A stretch of 58,726 nucleotides of DNA from Candidatus Zixiibacteriota bacterium (GTDB taxonomy: Bacteria; Zixibacteria; MSB-5A5; GN15; FEB-12), in assembly GCA_020351995.1 (NCBI GenBank), contig CP070674.1:803862-862587 (forward strand), in the 5' to 3' direction. Positions 25,990 through 34,517 of the stretch are shown here, in pieces. Positions within the stretch are counted from its first letter, which is position 1. Every line of letters starts with the position of its first letter. The notes under the pieces are model-generated. The model did no database searches, was not told where the DNA came from, and saw only the letters and a list, made by a program, of their open reading frames with translations. Position numbers and translations under genes: made by a program.

Positions 25990-28602
25990 TTACGGTATCA
26001 CCGCCAGCTTGCCCCACCGGACCTGGCCCGTGGAGAATTCTATTTTAAAGTAGTAGATGCCCACCGCGACCTCTTCGCCCTTGCCGTTTCGGCCGTCCCA
26101 GGTTGGTCGTCCTCCGCCTACCGTGGGATATATACCGGGCTCGAACCGTTCGTTGTCGGCAACACGCCGTACGAGATTCATGGCGAAGTCGTAGACTTCG
26201 ATTGTCACATCGGTCGGTTCTTCAACCACGAAGTGGAAATCTATGGCGAGGTCGATGGTATGGCTGTAGGGTACCGGGAAGGCGTACACTTCCTCGACCG
26301 GATCCTGTACAAAATAAGGCTGCTGAAGGTCGTAATTATTCAGGTCAACCCGAACGGTTCGATCCGAGGTGCCGACCCAGAGGTAGTCTCCCACAACCGC
26401 GACAGCATACACCGGTGAACCTTCAAGAACCAGAGGGGCACCGGCACTGTTCACGAGGTCGAGGGTATGCCAATCGCCCAGGTTCGCAATAAGACTGTCA
26501 CTGCTGGCATAAATGAGCCCTTCGCTGGTTGCCGCGAAAACGGTATCTCCATTGAACGCGAAATTCCAGGCAAAATCGTCGTAAACGGCATCCCAGTTAT
26601 AGATATAAATCGTATCTTCGCCAATTACCACACCCAGCGGGTCGGTAATCTCTCGTATGGCCATATCGATCCGCCCCACCGAGATACCGAAGGAGCCAAA
26701 GTCGGCCGGGCGATTGGAAATCCAGACTCGCGCCAGAGTATCGGGCATATACTGCACGCCGATTTCCGGAATGAAATTGCCCAACAAACCTTCTATAGCA
26801 TAGGTGTAATGCAGGACCGCGTCGGCTTTCAGGGTATCGGTATTCGTACGGTGAATGTCATAGGTCTCGCCCCGATCGAAAGACACCGCATAACCGTCGT
26901 TGGTGGCAATGAACACCGTATCATCCAGTACCTCCATAGCGGTGAGGGTATCACTGATCAGTGAATCGACAACGACATTGCCACTGTACTCTCTTATGCG
27001 TACAATCCAATCATCGAGACGACCCGGGTTGGTGCCGTCAGGTGAGAACCTGATACCCTCTTCCCCGACCACAAAAGCGGTATCACCGAAGAACGCGAAA
27101 TCGTAGGTAACGGCCGTTACCTGAAGGGAATCGAAGGTAACCCCTCCGTCAGCAGAGCGTCCCACCATCGGTGTTCCGTTCAAGGTCAGCGGTCGATGGG
27201 CCGTCCAGATAACGTCAACACCACCGAAAATCTGTGTCTTTACCCTTACTATTCTGGCTGAACTGGATTCGGTTTCCGGGAAAACTGTAAAGAGCGAGTC
27301 GTCGATCGTGCCCATAGGACTTAGGAAAAGATTCACGAGTCCCGAATCGGTGCCCAGTCTGAGCGTGTCGCCCCAGGCATTGAGGGCATGGACGACGTTA
27401 CGCCGGTTGGCAGGATCGCTGCCATCGAAAACTACCGGCGTCCAGGTTGTTCCGGTGTCGTCAGTAACCCACAGCCCGGCTTCTTCCGCCGCCAGATAGA
27501 GCCGATCGCCCATGGCGGCAAAGTCGAGAATCCTTTTATTTATACCGGTCTGGTCGAATGAAGTCGAAGCGGTGAAAGTCTCACCAAAATCCTCAGAAAC
27601 CGCTAGACCGGTACCGCTGCTGTCGAGAGGGTTGATTGTCCCGGCGAACAATTTCCCGCCGAAATCTATCAGCGAAATTACCGATTGACCGGGCAGACCG
27701 TCGCTTTCAAAGCGCGAGATAAACGGGCCGCCAGTCTTGGTGGCCCGGCTGAATCCCGCTTCGCCACCAAAGTACACGAAATTGCTGTCATCACAACCTT
27801 CGCAGGGACAGGTATCACAAAAAACAACACGGCTGATCCATTCCGAAAATACCTTCTCGCGCGGCGGGGCGAATACGTACTGGAAAAAACCGCCGGCCGT
27901 GCCCACCCACATAAATAGCGAGTCGGCGTGTGAGGTATCGGCCGCGCAGGAGAAATTGCGATTTCTCAGCGACGGAACCACGTCAGGGATTGAAAACTGA
28001 ACTGAGTCGGCAGCCGTCGGATATATACGTCGCCAATTCATGCCACCATCCCGCGAGGCCAGAAAACCGCCGGCGAATGCCGTGAAAAAGAGCCAGTCAT
28101 CATCGGGATCATTCTCGTCAAAGTGTCCCGTAATCTCAAATATGGTCCTGTCGACGCCCCACACGTACGGAATATTCAGTCCATCGGAACCGAAGTTTAT
28201 CCGGGTCCAATCTTCACCGTCGTTATCCGAAAACTGAATACCGTCAGACAAAGAATAAAGACGCTCACCGGCCATTTCCTCGTGGGAGGTCGCGACCCAG
28301 ATGCGATTATCACCAGCCCCGGCGGGAATAGACAGAATAGCCGAAGCGCTGGTGCCCACGAGTCCGTTACTTGCATCATAAGAGTACCAGGTATCACCGT
28401 TGTCATAAGTGATCATGACCCCTTCGCCGGTTACGCACCAGACCGCGCCGTTGTGCTCGGTGATGTCAAATACGGCGTTACTCATGTACCCGCTGTCCGG
28501 AAGAGCAAAGCTTGTTGCCGGTCCGGCCTGAGCTAACAGCGGCAGAAACGCAGCTACAGCGATCGCCGTGAGGACTTTTCGATAAAGGTTCTGTTTTATC
28601 AC
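25990..28602 (-). CDS. Large secreted beta-propeller protein with T9SS-type C-terminal domain
   Basis: An 870-aa exported protein. I start at GTG 28602 because GGAG lies 6 bases upstream and the signal peptide (VLTAIAVAAFLPLLAQA) then begins properly, not at 28650. The body has sialidase/photosynthesis-type propeller repeats, each with a turn such as ITYDNGDTWYSYD, SDNDGEDWTRI, SEDFGETFTAS, TDDTGTTWTPV. The last about 90 residues form a FlgD-Ig-like/T9SS domain (YAFPVPYSHTIDLAIDF, VGIYYFKIEF) that lacks a clear NPFNP box. First gene of an operon with two PorV-like carriers. It is probably surface-displayed or released; what the propeller binds is unknown. Confidence 0.8.
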   Translation of the reverse strand: MIKQNLYRKVLTAIAVAAFLPLLAQAGPATSFALPDSGYMSNAVFDITEHNGAVWCVTGEGVMITYDNGDTWYSYDASNGLVGTSASAILSIPAGAGDNRIWVATSHEEMAGERLYSLSDGIQFSDNDGEDWTRINFGSDGLNIPYVWGVDRTIFEITGHFDENDPDDDWLFFTAFAGGFLASRDGGMNWRRIYPTAADSVQFSIPDVVPSLRNRNFSCAADTSHADSLFMWVGTAGGFFQYVFAPPREKVFSEWISRVVFCDTCPCEGCDDSNFVYFGGEAGFSRATKTGGPFISRFESDGLPGQSVISLIDFGGKLFAGTINPLDSSGTGLAVSEDFGETFTASTSFDQTGINKRILDFAAMGDRLYLAAEEAGLWVTDDTGTTWTPVVFDGSDPANRRNVVHALNAWGDTLRLGTDSGLVNLFLSPMGTIDDSLFTVFPETESSSARIVRVKTQIFGGVDVIWTAHRPLTLNGTPMVGRSADGGVTFDSLQVTAVTYDFAFFGDTAFVVGEEGIRFSPDGTNPGRLDDWIVRIREYSGNVVVDSLISDTLTAMEVLDDTVFIATNDGYAVSFDRGETYDIHRTNTDTLKADAVLHYTYAIEGLLGNFIPEIGVQYMPDTLARVWISNRPADFGSFGISVGRIDMAIREITDPLGVVIGEDTIYIYNWDAVYDDFAWNFAFNGDTVFAATSEGLIYASSDSLIANLGDWHTLDLVNSAGAPLVLEGSPVYAVAVVGDYLWVGTSDRTVRVDLNNYDLQQPYFVQDPVEEVYAFPVPYSHTIDLAIDFHFVVEEPTDVTIEVYDFAMNLVRRVADNERFEPGIYPTVGGGRPTWDGRNGKGEEVAVGIYYFKIEFSTGQVRWGKLAVIP

Positions 28603-28818
28603 ACCAAACTCCAAAAAACAACCGTAGCGGCCCGATGCCTCAAGCCGCACAGCGTAGATGAAAATTCCTATCTTATGTACCAGTCAGTTTTCAATATCCT
28701 GCTTGCTAATTTAGGGACGAAAATACCCAAAAAGACGGGTAATAGCAAGACAATTAAGAGCTTTCATATGATCCCGTCGCTGCTTATAAACTTAGATATG
28801 GCAGGTAGTTCCAGAGTA

Positions 28819-30228
28819 TCAGCGGGCCAGGCTTTTTTCGAAAGTTATGACATTCATGATGGAATCGACATAGAAGTAGTGCTCGGGATGAAAAGGCACG
28901 TAAACAAGCCCAATGTCTTCGGGGACGAAAGCGGCTGGTTCCGACGCGGTTTTCCGCTCTCCGGAGAAACCCTGGCGATATATGATGACTTCCGTCATCA
29001 TGGTAGCCTCATCAGGGCTTACGGTCACCGGTAGGAATCGGTCATCAAGTTTGTCCAGAGACTCGAGCTCCAGCTGAGGAATCGCCGCTGACATTCTTTT
29101 GGTGAGCCTGAACAGGGCATCGAAATTCTGCGATTTAAAAGCAGGGATTATAAGACGATCGGAGCGGTGGATTCCCCCGAACATCTTCTGCAACTGAGCA
29201 ACCCTGTCTTCCGGCACCCTGAGCGACCAAAAAGGAAACATGGGATCCTGATTCTTCTCGGACACCACAGCGGCGTGAAGTTCGCTGACCACCTCCCTGT
29301 TATGGCAGAGAACGATAAGCTCGTGGCAGTTACGGCAGATATACACGTAAGACTGTCTGGCGGGTAAATCTACGCCGCAGGTCGGACAGCGATGGTGCTC
29401 CACCGTAAGAGCACCGAATTCTACCGTTGGGGCTTCCGGATATTCGAACTGGCTTTCGCTGTCAACAGCGGTAACATGATCCAATACCCGGCCCGACACA
29501 CCGTCAACAACGTAGCGATTGAATCCCCCCTGGCTATATGACTCCATGACCAGGTAAGGAAAATACACAAGCGAGGCTTTCGGGTGAAAAAGCTCGGTCA
29601 CGTTAGAGCCAATATCCGACAGGTCAATATCAGAGATTACCCCGACATTCATAAGCAGGGCCGAGCGCACATCCTCCCACGATGAAAGGACCGGAAAAGA
29701 GTCGAACTCCTCTTGAACGTTTTCTCGGGCGAAAGGCACCATCTTGATATACTCAGTACGCATACCTATCGAAGCCGGAATGCCTTCGAAGGGAACACCT
29801 GCCGCCCGGGTCGTCGTATAGGGTGACAGGCTAATTTCGGTCCTGTCATGGGACACGGTCACCGCGTCATTGTACTCACCTTCTTCCATGACCACTTTTT
29901 CATAAACCTTGTTCCGCAACCGGAACAGGATAGCGTCGACCTTCCAATACGGATAGTAGAGTTGTTTGAGATGCATGCCGGAACCGGTAAGCGGCAAGCC
30001 TTGCTGTTTAAGATATCGGTCTATGCTGAAACGGGCCTCTCTCCGCTCGATTCCAGCCGGAATGAGAAAGGCGCTGGGGACTTCCGGCAGAATTACCCGG
30101 TGTACCGAGCTGCAGTGGTCACACCGCAAAACGAAGAAATCGGACTCCAGATTGAGTGCGCTCCCGCAGCCCGGACAGGTTACCTCAACATAAAAGCCGC
30201 TCTTAGGTGTTGCTGTCGTCGTTGCCAT
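28819..30228 (-). CDS. Double zinc-ribbon protein, partner of SPFH protein
   Basis: A 469-aa cytoplasmic protein. The N-terminus holds a zinc ribbon ([11 protein letters not shown] ... [11 protein letters not shown], residues about 16-42), and a second lies at about 300-330 ([11 protein letters not shown] ... [11 protein letters not shown]). The rest is mixed alpha/beta with no motif I know. Its start lies 26 bases inside the end of the SPFH gene, so the two are read as one unit. The pairing suggests they work in one assembly, perhaps at the membrane. Function unknown. Confidence 0.75.
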   Translation of the reverse strand: MATTTATPKSGFYVEVTCPGCGSALNLESDFFVLRCDHCSSVHRVILPEVPSAFLIPAGIERREARFSIDRYLKQQGLPLTGSGMHLKQLYYPYWKVDAILFRLRNKVYEKVVMEEGEYNDAVTVSHDRTEISLSPYTTTRAAGVPFEGIPASIGMRTEYIKMVPFARENVQEEFDSFPVLSSWEDVRSALLMNVGVISDIDLSDIGSNVTELFHPKASLVYFPYLVMESYSQGGFNRYVVDGVSGRVLDHVTAVDSESQFEYPEAPTVEFGALTVEHHRCPTCGVDLPARQSYVYICRNCHELIVLCHNREVVSELHAAVVSEKNQDPMFPFWSLRVPEDRVAQLQKMFGGIHRSDRLIIPAFKSQNFDALFRLTKRMSAAIPQLELESLDKLDDRFLPVTVSPDEATMMTEVIIYRQGFSGERKTASEPAAFVPEDIGLVYVPFHPEHYFYVDSIMNVITFEKSLAR

Positions 30229-31336
30229 TTACTGCTTTCCCGCATTCGCCGCAGAACTTCGAGCCCGGGATAAGTTGCGCTGAGCAGTGCGGGCATGTCG
30301 GTTTAGTGTCCAGTTTGTACCCGCAATTGAGGCAGAAATTCGCTTCCGTCGGCAGACTGCTTTGACACGACGGACACACGTTCTGCGTAATCATCTGGTG
30401 CCCGCAGCGGTAGCAGAAGCGCGACTGCTCCGGAGTATCACTGTGGCATTTGGGACAGGTCACGGTAGCCACCGGCTCCCGTTTGAGTTCCTGCTGATCG
30501 GGAGCGAAAACCTTGTTCATCATTCCGGGAACCATCAGACCAACACCGGCGCCAACGCCAATGCCTGCCCCGGCACCGGCCGTTCCCCCGGGCGCGCCCA
30601 ATCCTTTGGCCATCTCGAATTTCAAGAATTTATCCAGATCACCAACAGCTTCCATCCCTGCCCGCTTGTCGATCAACTTGCCGACTTCATCGGGGGGAGT
30701 GATGGATGATATGTAAAAATCAACAAGCTCGAGCCCGTACTTGTCGAACTCGTTTTTCACGCTCTCCTTAAACTGCTCGGCCAGCTCGGTGTATATAGCC
30801 GGAAGATCAAGAATCGATTCGAGATTCTCGCCAAGCATGTCGTTAAGCCTGGCAATGATCACATCCCTCAGGTAATCCTGAATATCAGCCGTCGTGTAGC
30901 GAGACTGACGACCAACAATTGAATTCAAAAATAGTACCGGCTCTTTAATACGCATGGTGAAGGCACCGTGCCCGCGGAGCCTGATCAGGCCGAGTTTGCT
31001 GTCCTGAAACGTCACGGGATGTTTAGTACCCCACTTTAGGTCGGTAAAGACCTTCAGGTTCACGAAGTACACCTCGGCCCGGAAGGGCGAGTTGAAGCCA
31101 AACGGGAAAGCCAATAGCCGGGTAAGTATCGGGATATTCAAGGTCGAGAGAGTATGCCTTCCACAGGTAAAGGAGTCAGCGACATGGCCATCTTTGAAAA
31201 ACATGGCCATCTGGCTGTCCCGGACAATCAACTGGGCGCCAAGTTTGAAATCGGCGGATCCGGTTTGCGGAATCCGATGAATCATCTCATCGCCGGTCGG
31301 GTCAATCCATTCGATTACCTCAATTAATAATGACAT
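30203..31336 (-). CDS. SPFH-domain protein with C-terminal zinc ribbons
   Basis: A 377-aa protein. I begin at ATG 31336, behind the strong AGGAGA, not at 31426. Residues about 20-260 are an SPFH/band-7-like domain of the YdjI/virion-core-like kind ([54 protein letters not shown]). A Gly/Ala-rich hydrophobic stretch follows ([17 protein letters not shown]), then three zinc ribbons with CxxC pairs (CPKCHS...CYRCGH, CPSCQS...CLNCGY, CPHCSA...CGECGK). Proteins of this shape form oligomeric assemblies on membranes. Role here unknown; translated together with the double zinc-ribbon gene. Confidence 0.85.
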   Translation of the reverse strand: MSLLIEVIEWIDPTGDEMIHRIPQTGSADFKLGAQLIVRDSQMAMFFKDGHVADSFTCGRHTLSTLNIPILTRLLAFPFGFNSPFRAEVYFVNLKVFTDLKWGTKHPVTFQDSKLGLIRLRGHGAFTMRIKEPVLFLNSIVGRQSRYTTADIQDYLRDVIIARLNDMLGENLESILDLPAIYTELAEQFKESVKNEFDKYGLELVDFYISSITPPDEVGKLIDKRAGMEAVGDLDKFLKFEMAKGLGAPGGTAGAGAGIGVGAGVGLMVPGMMNKVFAPDQQELKREPVATVTCPKCHSDTPEQSRFCYRCGHQMITQNVCPSCQSSLPTEANFCLNCGYKLDTKPTCPHCSAQLIPGSKFCGECGKAVNGNDDSNT

Positions 31337-31484
31337 GATTTCTCCTGTACGTGATAATTCGATGTTTTCTTTTATTTTCGTCAGTTGGCTCAAATTCTTA
31401 ATCTCGCACAGCAAGGGTGTCCGCACCCGATCATAACCAAAGATAATGGATTGCGTAGTGGGCTGTTACGGGACCAAAAATAAT

Positions 31485-31513
31485 TTGACACTTTCGGCCC
31501 CCAGCCGTATATA
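31485..31513 (+). promoter_or_regulatory. Promoter of the PKD lipoprotein gene
   Basis: TTGACA at 31485-31490, 17 bases, TATATA at 31508-31513, with a 45-base leader. Divergent from the SPFH gene; no equally clear promoter is seen for the latter. A small GGGTG/CACCC hairpin lies at 31415-31428. Confidence 0.65.
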
Positions 31514-31558
31514 AGCTATTAAACTGACTCCACCTGAATCGAGAGGATCCCGAATTAC

Positions 31559-32986
31559 ATGAACATAAAGAGATTTCTGCTCCTCGCCGTGCTTTCGATA
31601 GTTGTCGTCGCGCTGGCTCAAATTGGCTGTGATGAACTCATCACCGAGCGCATAACAATAATCGAAGCCGGCCATCCAATAGCCGATTTCGGCCTGCTTG
31701 ATCCTGCTGATGGTTTTTGCTGTGTTCCTTGTGTGGCGGTCTTCTCCGACCTTTCGGACGGTCCGCGCCAGATTTATCAATGGAATTTCGGCGATGACAG
31801 TATCCTGGTCGAAACTCTCCCGCCCGATTTGTCCGACTATACGGCCCCTGTTCATACTTATCTCGAACCCGGCATATATACGGTCACCCTTACCATCAAA
31901 GACACGACCCTGGACGGGCAGGACACCGAGATTCATGAGCGCTTTATATATGTCGGTACCGTGGCAACCGGATTCTCCGCCAATCCGAGCAGCGCCTGTG
32001 TTGGAGAAGAGGTTGAATTTATCCTGGATGAATATAATATTCAAAATTCCTATGAATGGGACTTTGGCGATGGCAGCGACCCTGTCATCGGTCTGAATCC
32101 CACTCATGTGTACGATGCCGAAGGCACCTATACGGTGAAACTTGAGGCCACCGATGACTGCGGGACCGATTCTATGAAAGTCGACGTGGCAGTCGGTCAG
32201 TGCCCGGAGGTGGCTTTCGGCGCAGATATCAATACGGGCTGTCTGCCCCTCGAAGTAACTTTCACCAACTCAACTCAGTGGTTGGGCAAAGAGTTTGTCT
32301 CCCGCTTATGGGAGTTTGGCGACGGCAATACCTCGACCGAGCGGGATCCGGTTTACAGCTACACCACGGGGGGCGAATACGACGTCACCCTGACTGTCAC
32401 CACCTCCGGTGGCACATCGTCTGAAACAAAGCTGAACTTCATCATCCCTGTAGATAGTACCGCAGCTGAGTTTGACATTGAAGGAAACCAGACGTTCTGC
32501 TTCTCCCTCACACAGGATTTTCAGGTCAATTTCATCAACCAGTCAGCCGGTACTCTTGATAGTGTGAGATGGTATTTCGGCGATGGTGGTACCGATATTT
32601 CCACCGACCCGGTTTACATATATACCGTACCGGGCATTTACGATGTGACCCTGATGGCCTATGGTCTGTGCGGTGACAGCACTATCGTTAAAGAGGGTTT
32701 TATAATCCTGGCCGATGACATTATATCCGACAATCTTCAACTGGATACCCAGCTGGTCGTCGGCGACGGCACCGCACCAAGCAGTTATAGAATCTCCGAT
32801 ATCACCACAACAGAGATTATCACCGGTCGAACCTGGTACCTCGATGACGTAGAAGTCGGGGCCAACGTGACTGAGATAACCCTGGTATTTGCCGATCCGA
32901 ACACTTATACCGTCAGAATGGTAGCCAGTAATGACTGCGGCGAGGCCGAGACATCGATTGACATTATAATCGGGTCGCCGCCATAA
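31559..32986 (+). CDS. PKD-repeat surface lipoprotein
   Basis: A 475-aa lipoprotein with signal peptide LLLAVLSIVVVALAQIGC, lipidated at Cys 23-24. It carries about five PKD/Ig-like domains with the marker WxFGDG (YQWNFGDDS, YEWDFGDGSDP, RLWEFGDGNTS, VRWYFGDGGTD) and the following YxxPGxYTVTL strand. Such repeats usually act as extracellular spacers or adhesive modules. Cys pairs occur inside several domains, consistent with disulphides in the periplasm or outside. It stands alone with its own promoter and terminator, so no partner is suggested. Confidence 0.85.
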   Translation: MNIKRFLLLAVLSIVVVALAQIGCDELITERITIIEAGHPIADFGLLDPADGFCCVPCVAVFSDLSDGPRQIYQWNFGDDSILVETLPPDLSDYTAPVHTYLEPGIYTVTLTIKDTTLDGQDTEIHERFIYVGTVATGFSANPSSACVGEEVEFILDEYNIQNSYEWDFGDGSDPVIGLNPTHVYDAEGTYTVKLEATDDCGTDSMKVDVAVGQCPEVAFGADINTGCLPLEVTFTNSTQWLGKEFVSRLWEFGDGNTSTERDPVYSYTTGGEYDVTLTVTTSGGTSSETKLNFIIPVDSTAAEFDIEGNQTFCFSLTQDFQVNFINQSAGTLDSVRWYFGDGGTDISTDPVYIYTVPGIYDVTLMAYGLCGDSTIVKEGFIILADDIISDNLQLDTQLVVGDGTAPSSYRISDITTTEIITGRTWYLDDVEVGANVTEITLVFADPNTYTVRMVASNDCGEAETSIDIIIGSPP

Positions 32987-33007
32987 TCCCGATATCTACC
33001 GATAATG

Positions 33008-33037
33008 AAAAGGCCCGCTGTACGGCGGGCCTTTTTT
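33008..33037. terminator. Bidirectional intrinsic terminator
   Basis: GGCCCGC / GCGGGCC stem with flanking AAAA and TTTTTT. It ends the PKD gene on the plus strand and etfA on the minus strand. Confidence 0.9.
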
Positions 33038-33055
33038 CCTTATTTCAACAGACTT

Positions 33056-34018
33056 TCACGAGAGTTCGGCCTTGAACTTCTCGGTGAGAGCCGGAACGAT
33101 TTCAAAAGCATCACCGACAATACCGTAAGTGGCGATATTGAAAATCGGTGCGTCCTTATCCTTGTTGACAGCCACGATTGTCTTCGAGGTCTGCATACCA
33201 ACCAGATGCTGAATAGCCCCGGAAATTCCGATAGCGATATACAGTTTGGGGTTGACCGTCTTGCCCGTCTGCCCGACCTGATTTGAGTATTCGGTCCAAC
33301 CGGCATCGACAATAGCGCGCGAGGCGCCGAAAGCACCCTTGAGGACATTGGCCAGGTCTTTTACCATCGGAATATTCTCCGTTCCTTTGATACCCCGACC
33401 GGCGGACACGATAACATCGGCTTCCGTAAGATTAACCGACCCGGCTGACTCGGCCTTTACCTCTTTAATAGTCATGTTTGATGTCAAGAGAGCCTCGTCA
33501 ACGGATTCCTGGACAACTTCACCCGCACCATCTTTAGACTCGGGATAGATTTTCATCCGGATGGTCACAAAAAACGGTTTGCTGCTATCGGCGTTGGCGA
33601 CCTGTGCTATTACTGAACCTCCATAGCTCGGCCGCGTGGCCGTGAGACTGTCGCCGTTCTGGCTGATAGCAGTGACATCGGAGGCCATCGGAGCATCCAT
33701 CGCCGCCGCCAGGCGTCCGAACAGGGCTTTGCCGTAGAACGAAGCCGGTCCAAGGACAACATTCGGAGAGTACTTGGCTATCAGGCTGGACAGTACCTTT
33801 ACGTAAACATCATCGTTATAGTGCTTCAACTGCGGATGGGACACGACCAGAACGTTACCGCCACCGCGAGAGGCAAGCTCGGAGGCAAGAGAGGAGGCAT
33901 CTTCGGCCAGAATCGCGGTATAGATTTCGCCGCCTAAGGATTTGGCGGCCTCGATGAGTTCGTAAGAGCCTGCCAGGAGTTTTCCGTCTTTCTGCAGAGC
34001 TACCGTAAATATTTTCAT
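33056..34018 (-). CDS. etfA: Electron transfer flavoprotein alpha subunit
   Basis: A 320-aa flavoprotein subunit. N-terminal nucleotide-binding-like domain (residues 1-190), then the FAD domain with VSAGRGIKGTENIPMVKDL, GASRAIVDAGW, QVGQTGKTVNPKLYIAIGIS, GAIQHLVGM and ATYGIVGDAFEIVPAL. EtfA works only as a heterodimer with EtfB, passing electrons from acyl-CoA dehydrogenases to a quinone reductase or bifurcating partner. EtfB normally sits directly upstream, but here the upstream 499 bases contain no gene, so the partner must be elsewhere or lost. The Shine-Dalgarno is weak (AAGG). Confidence 0.93.
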   Translation of the reverse strand: MKIFTVALQKDGKLLAGSYELIEAAKSLGGEIYTAILAEDASSLASELASRGGGNVLVVSHPQLKHYNDDVYVKVLSSLIAKYSPNVVLGPASFYGKALFGRLAAAMDAPMASDVTAISQNGDSLTATRPSYGGSVIAQVANADSSKPFFVTIRMKIYPESKDGAGEVVQESVDEALLTSNMTIKEVKAESAGSVNLTEADVIVSAGRGIKGTENIPMVKDLANVLKGAFGASRAIVDAGWTEYSNQVGQTGKTVNPKLYIAIGISGAIQHLVGMQTSKTIVAVNKDKDAPIFNIATYGIVGDAFEIVPALTEKFKAELS

Positions 34019-34517
34019 CTCAATACCTTATCTATAATCCGGGTTGTTTTTTTAACTTCGGTGAATATACAGAAGGCGTAGGCAGATGGCAATAATTTTG
34101 AGGCTCAACCAAGGGTTTTTCATACGGGTTTGGGTTCGTTTTGTTATTTTTTGTTTCCGCATCGATCCCGACCAAGACCGAATTTCAAAGAACCCCCGTC
34201 AGTCCCCCTTATCAAGGGGAGGAAAAGAGGCCCTTCGACGATGTAACGGACAGGGCCATATGGTGCTACGGGAGTTTGGGTTCGTTTCGTCGTTTTTTAA
34301 ATCCACCAATGTCTCGCCTTCCGAGGCTGGTGGTCATTTCTGACCGCCTCCTCTAATGTGGGGCAGGTTAGAGGAATCTGCCGCAAACTTGTCGAAAAAG
34401 TGTTTCAGCAGGTCCTACGCGGAATGCTGGATTGTCAAAAGAAAAGCAGGCCGGGCCATTTGGCCCAGCCTACTAAAACCGGGGTCACATATGAATGACC
34501 AAAATATTGTTCGCACC
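34019..34517. repeat. Structured repeat-bearing spacer, no gene
   Basis: About 500 bases without a supported gene. It contains a 24-base direct repeat, starting TTTGGGTTCGTTT, at 34129-34152 and 34275-34298 (about 21 of 24 match); CCCCTT-ATC-AAGGGG near 34205; a compound hairpin GAGGC...GGTCA-TTTC-TGACC-GCCTC at 34323-34350; CCTCTAA...TTAGAGG at 34349-34374; and the terminator at 34437-34470. It looks like a dispersed intergenic repeat element, possibly REP- or MITE-like. No transposase is present. Confidence 0.5.
34437..34470 (-). terminator. Terminator of the 1067-aa secreted protein gene
   Basis: Minus strand: GGCTGGGCCA / TGGCCCGGCC with one mismatch, then TGCTTTTCTTTTGAC. It lies about 48 bases after the stop. 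Confidence 0.7.

Noticed and set aside
31415-31428. GGGTG-TCCG-CACCC hairpin in the SPFH/PKD spacer as a terminator
   Set aside because: Stem of only 5 bases, no T-run, and it lies between divergent starts where no transcript ends.
34019-34517. A search for a missed etfB next to etfA
   Set aside because: All frames are broken or low-complexity, and no EtfB motif is present.
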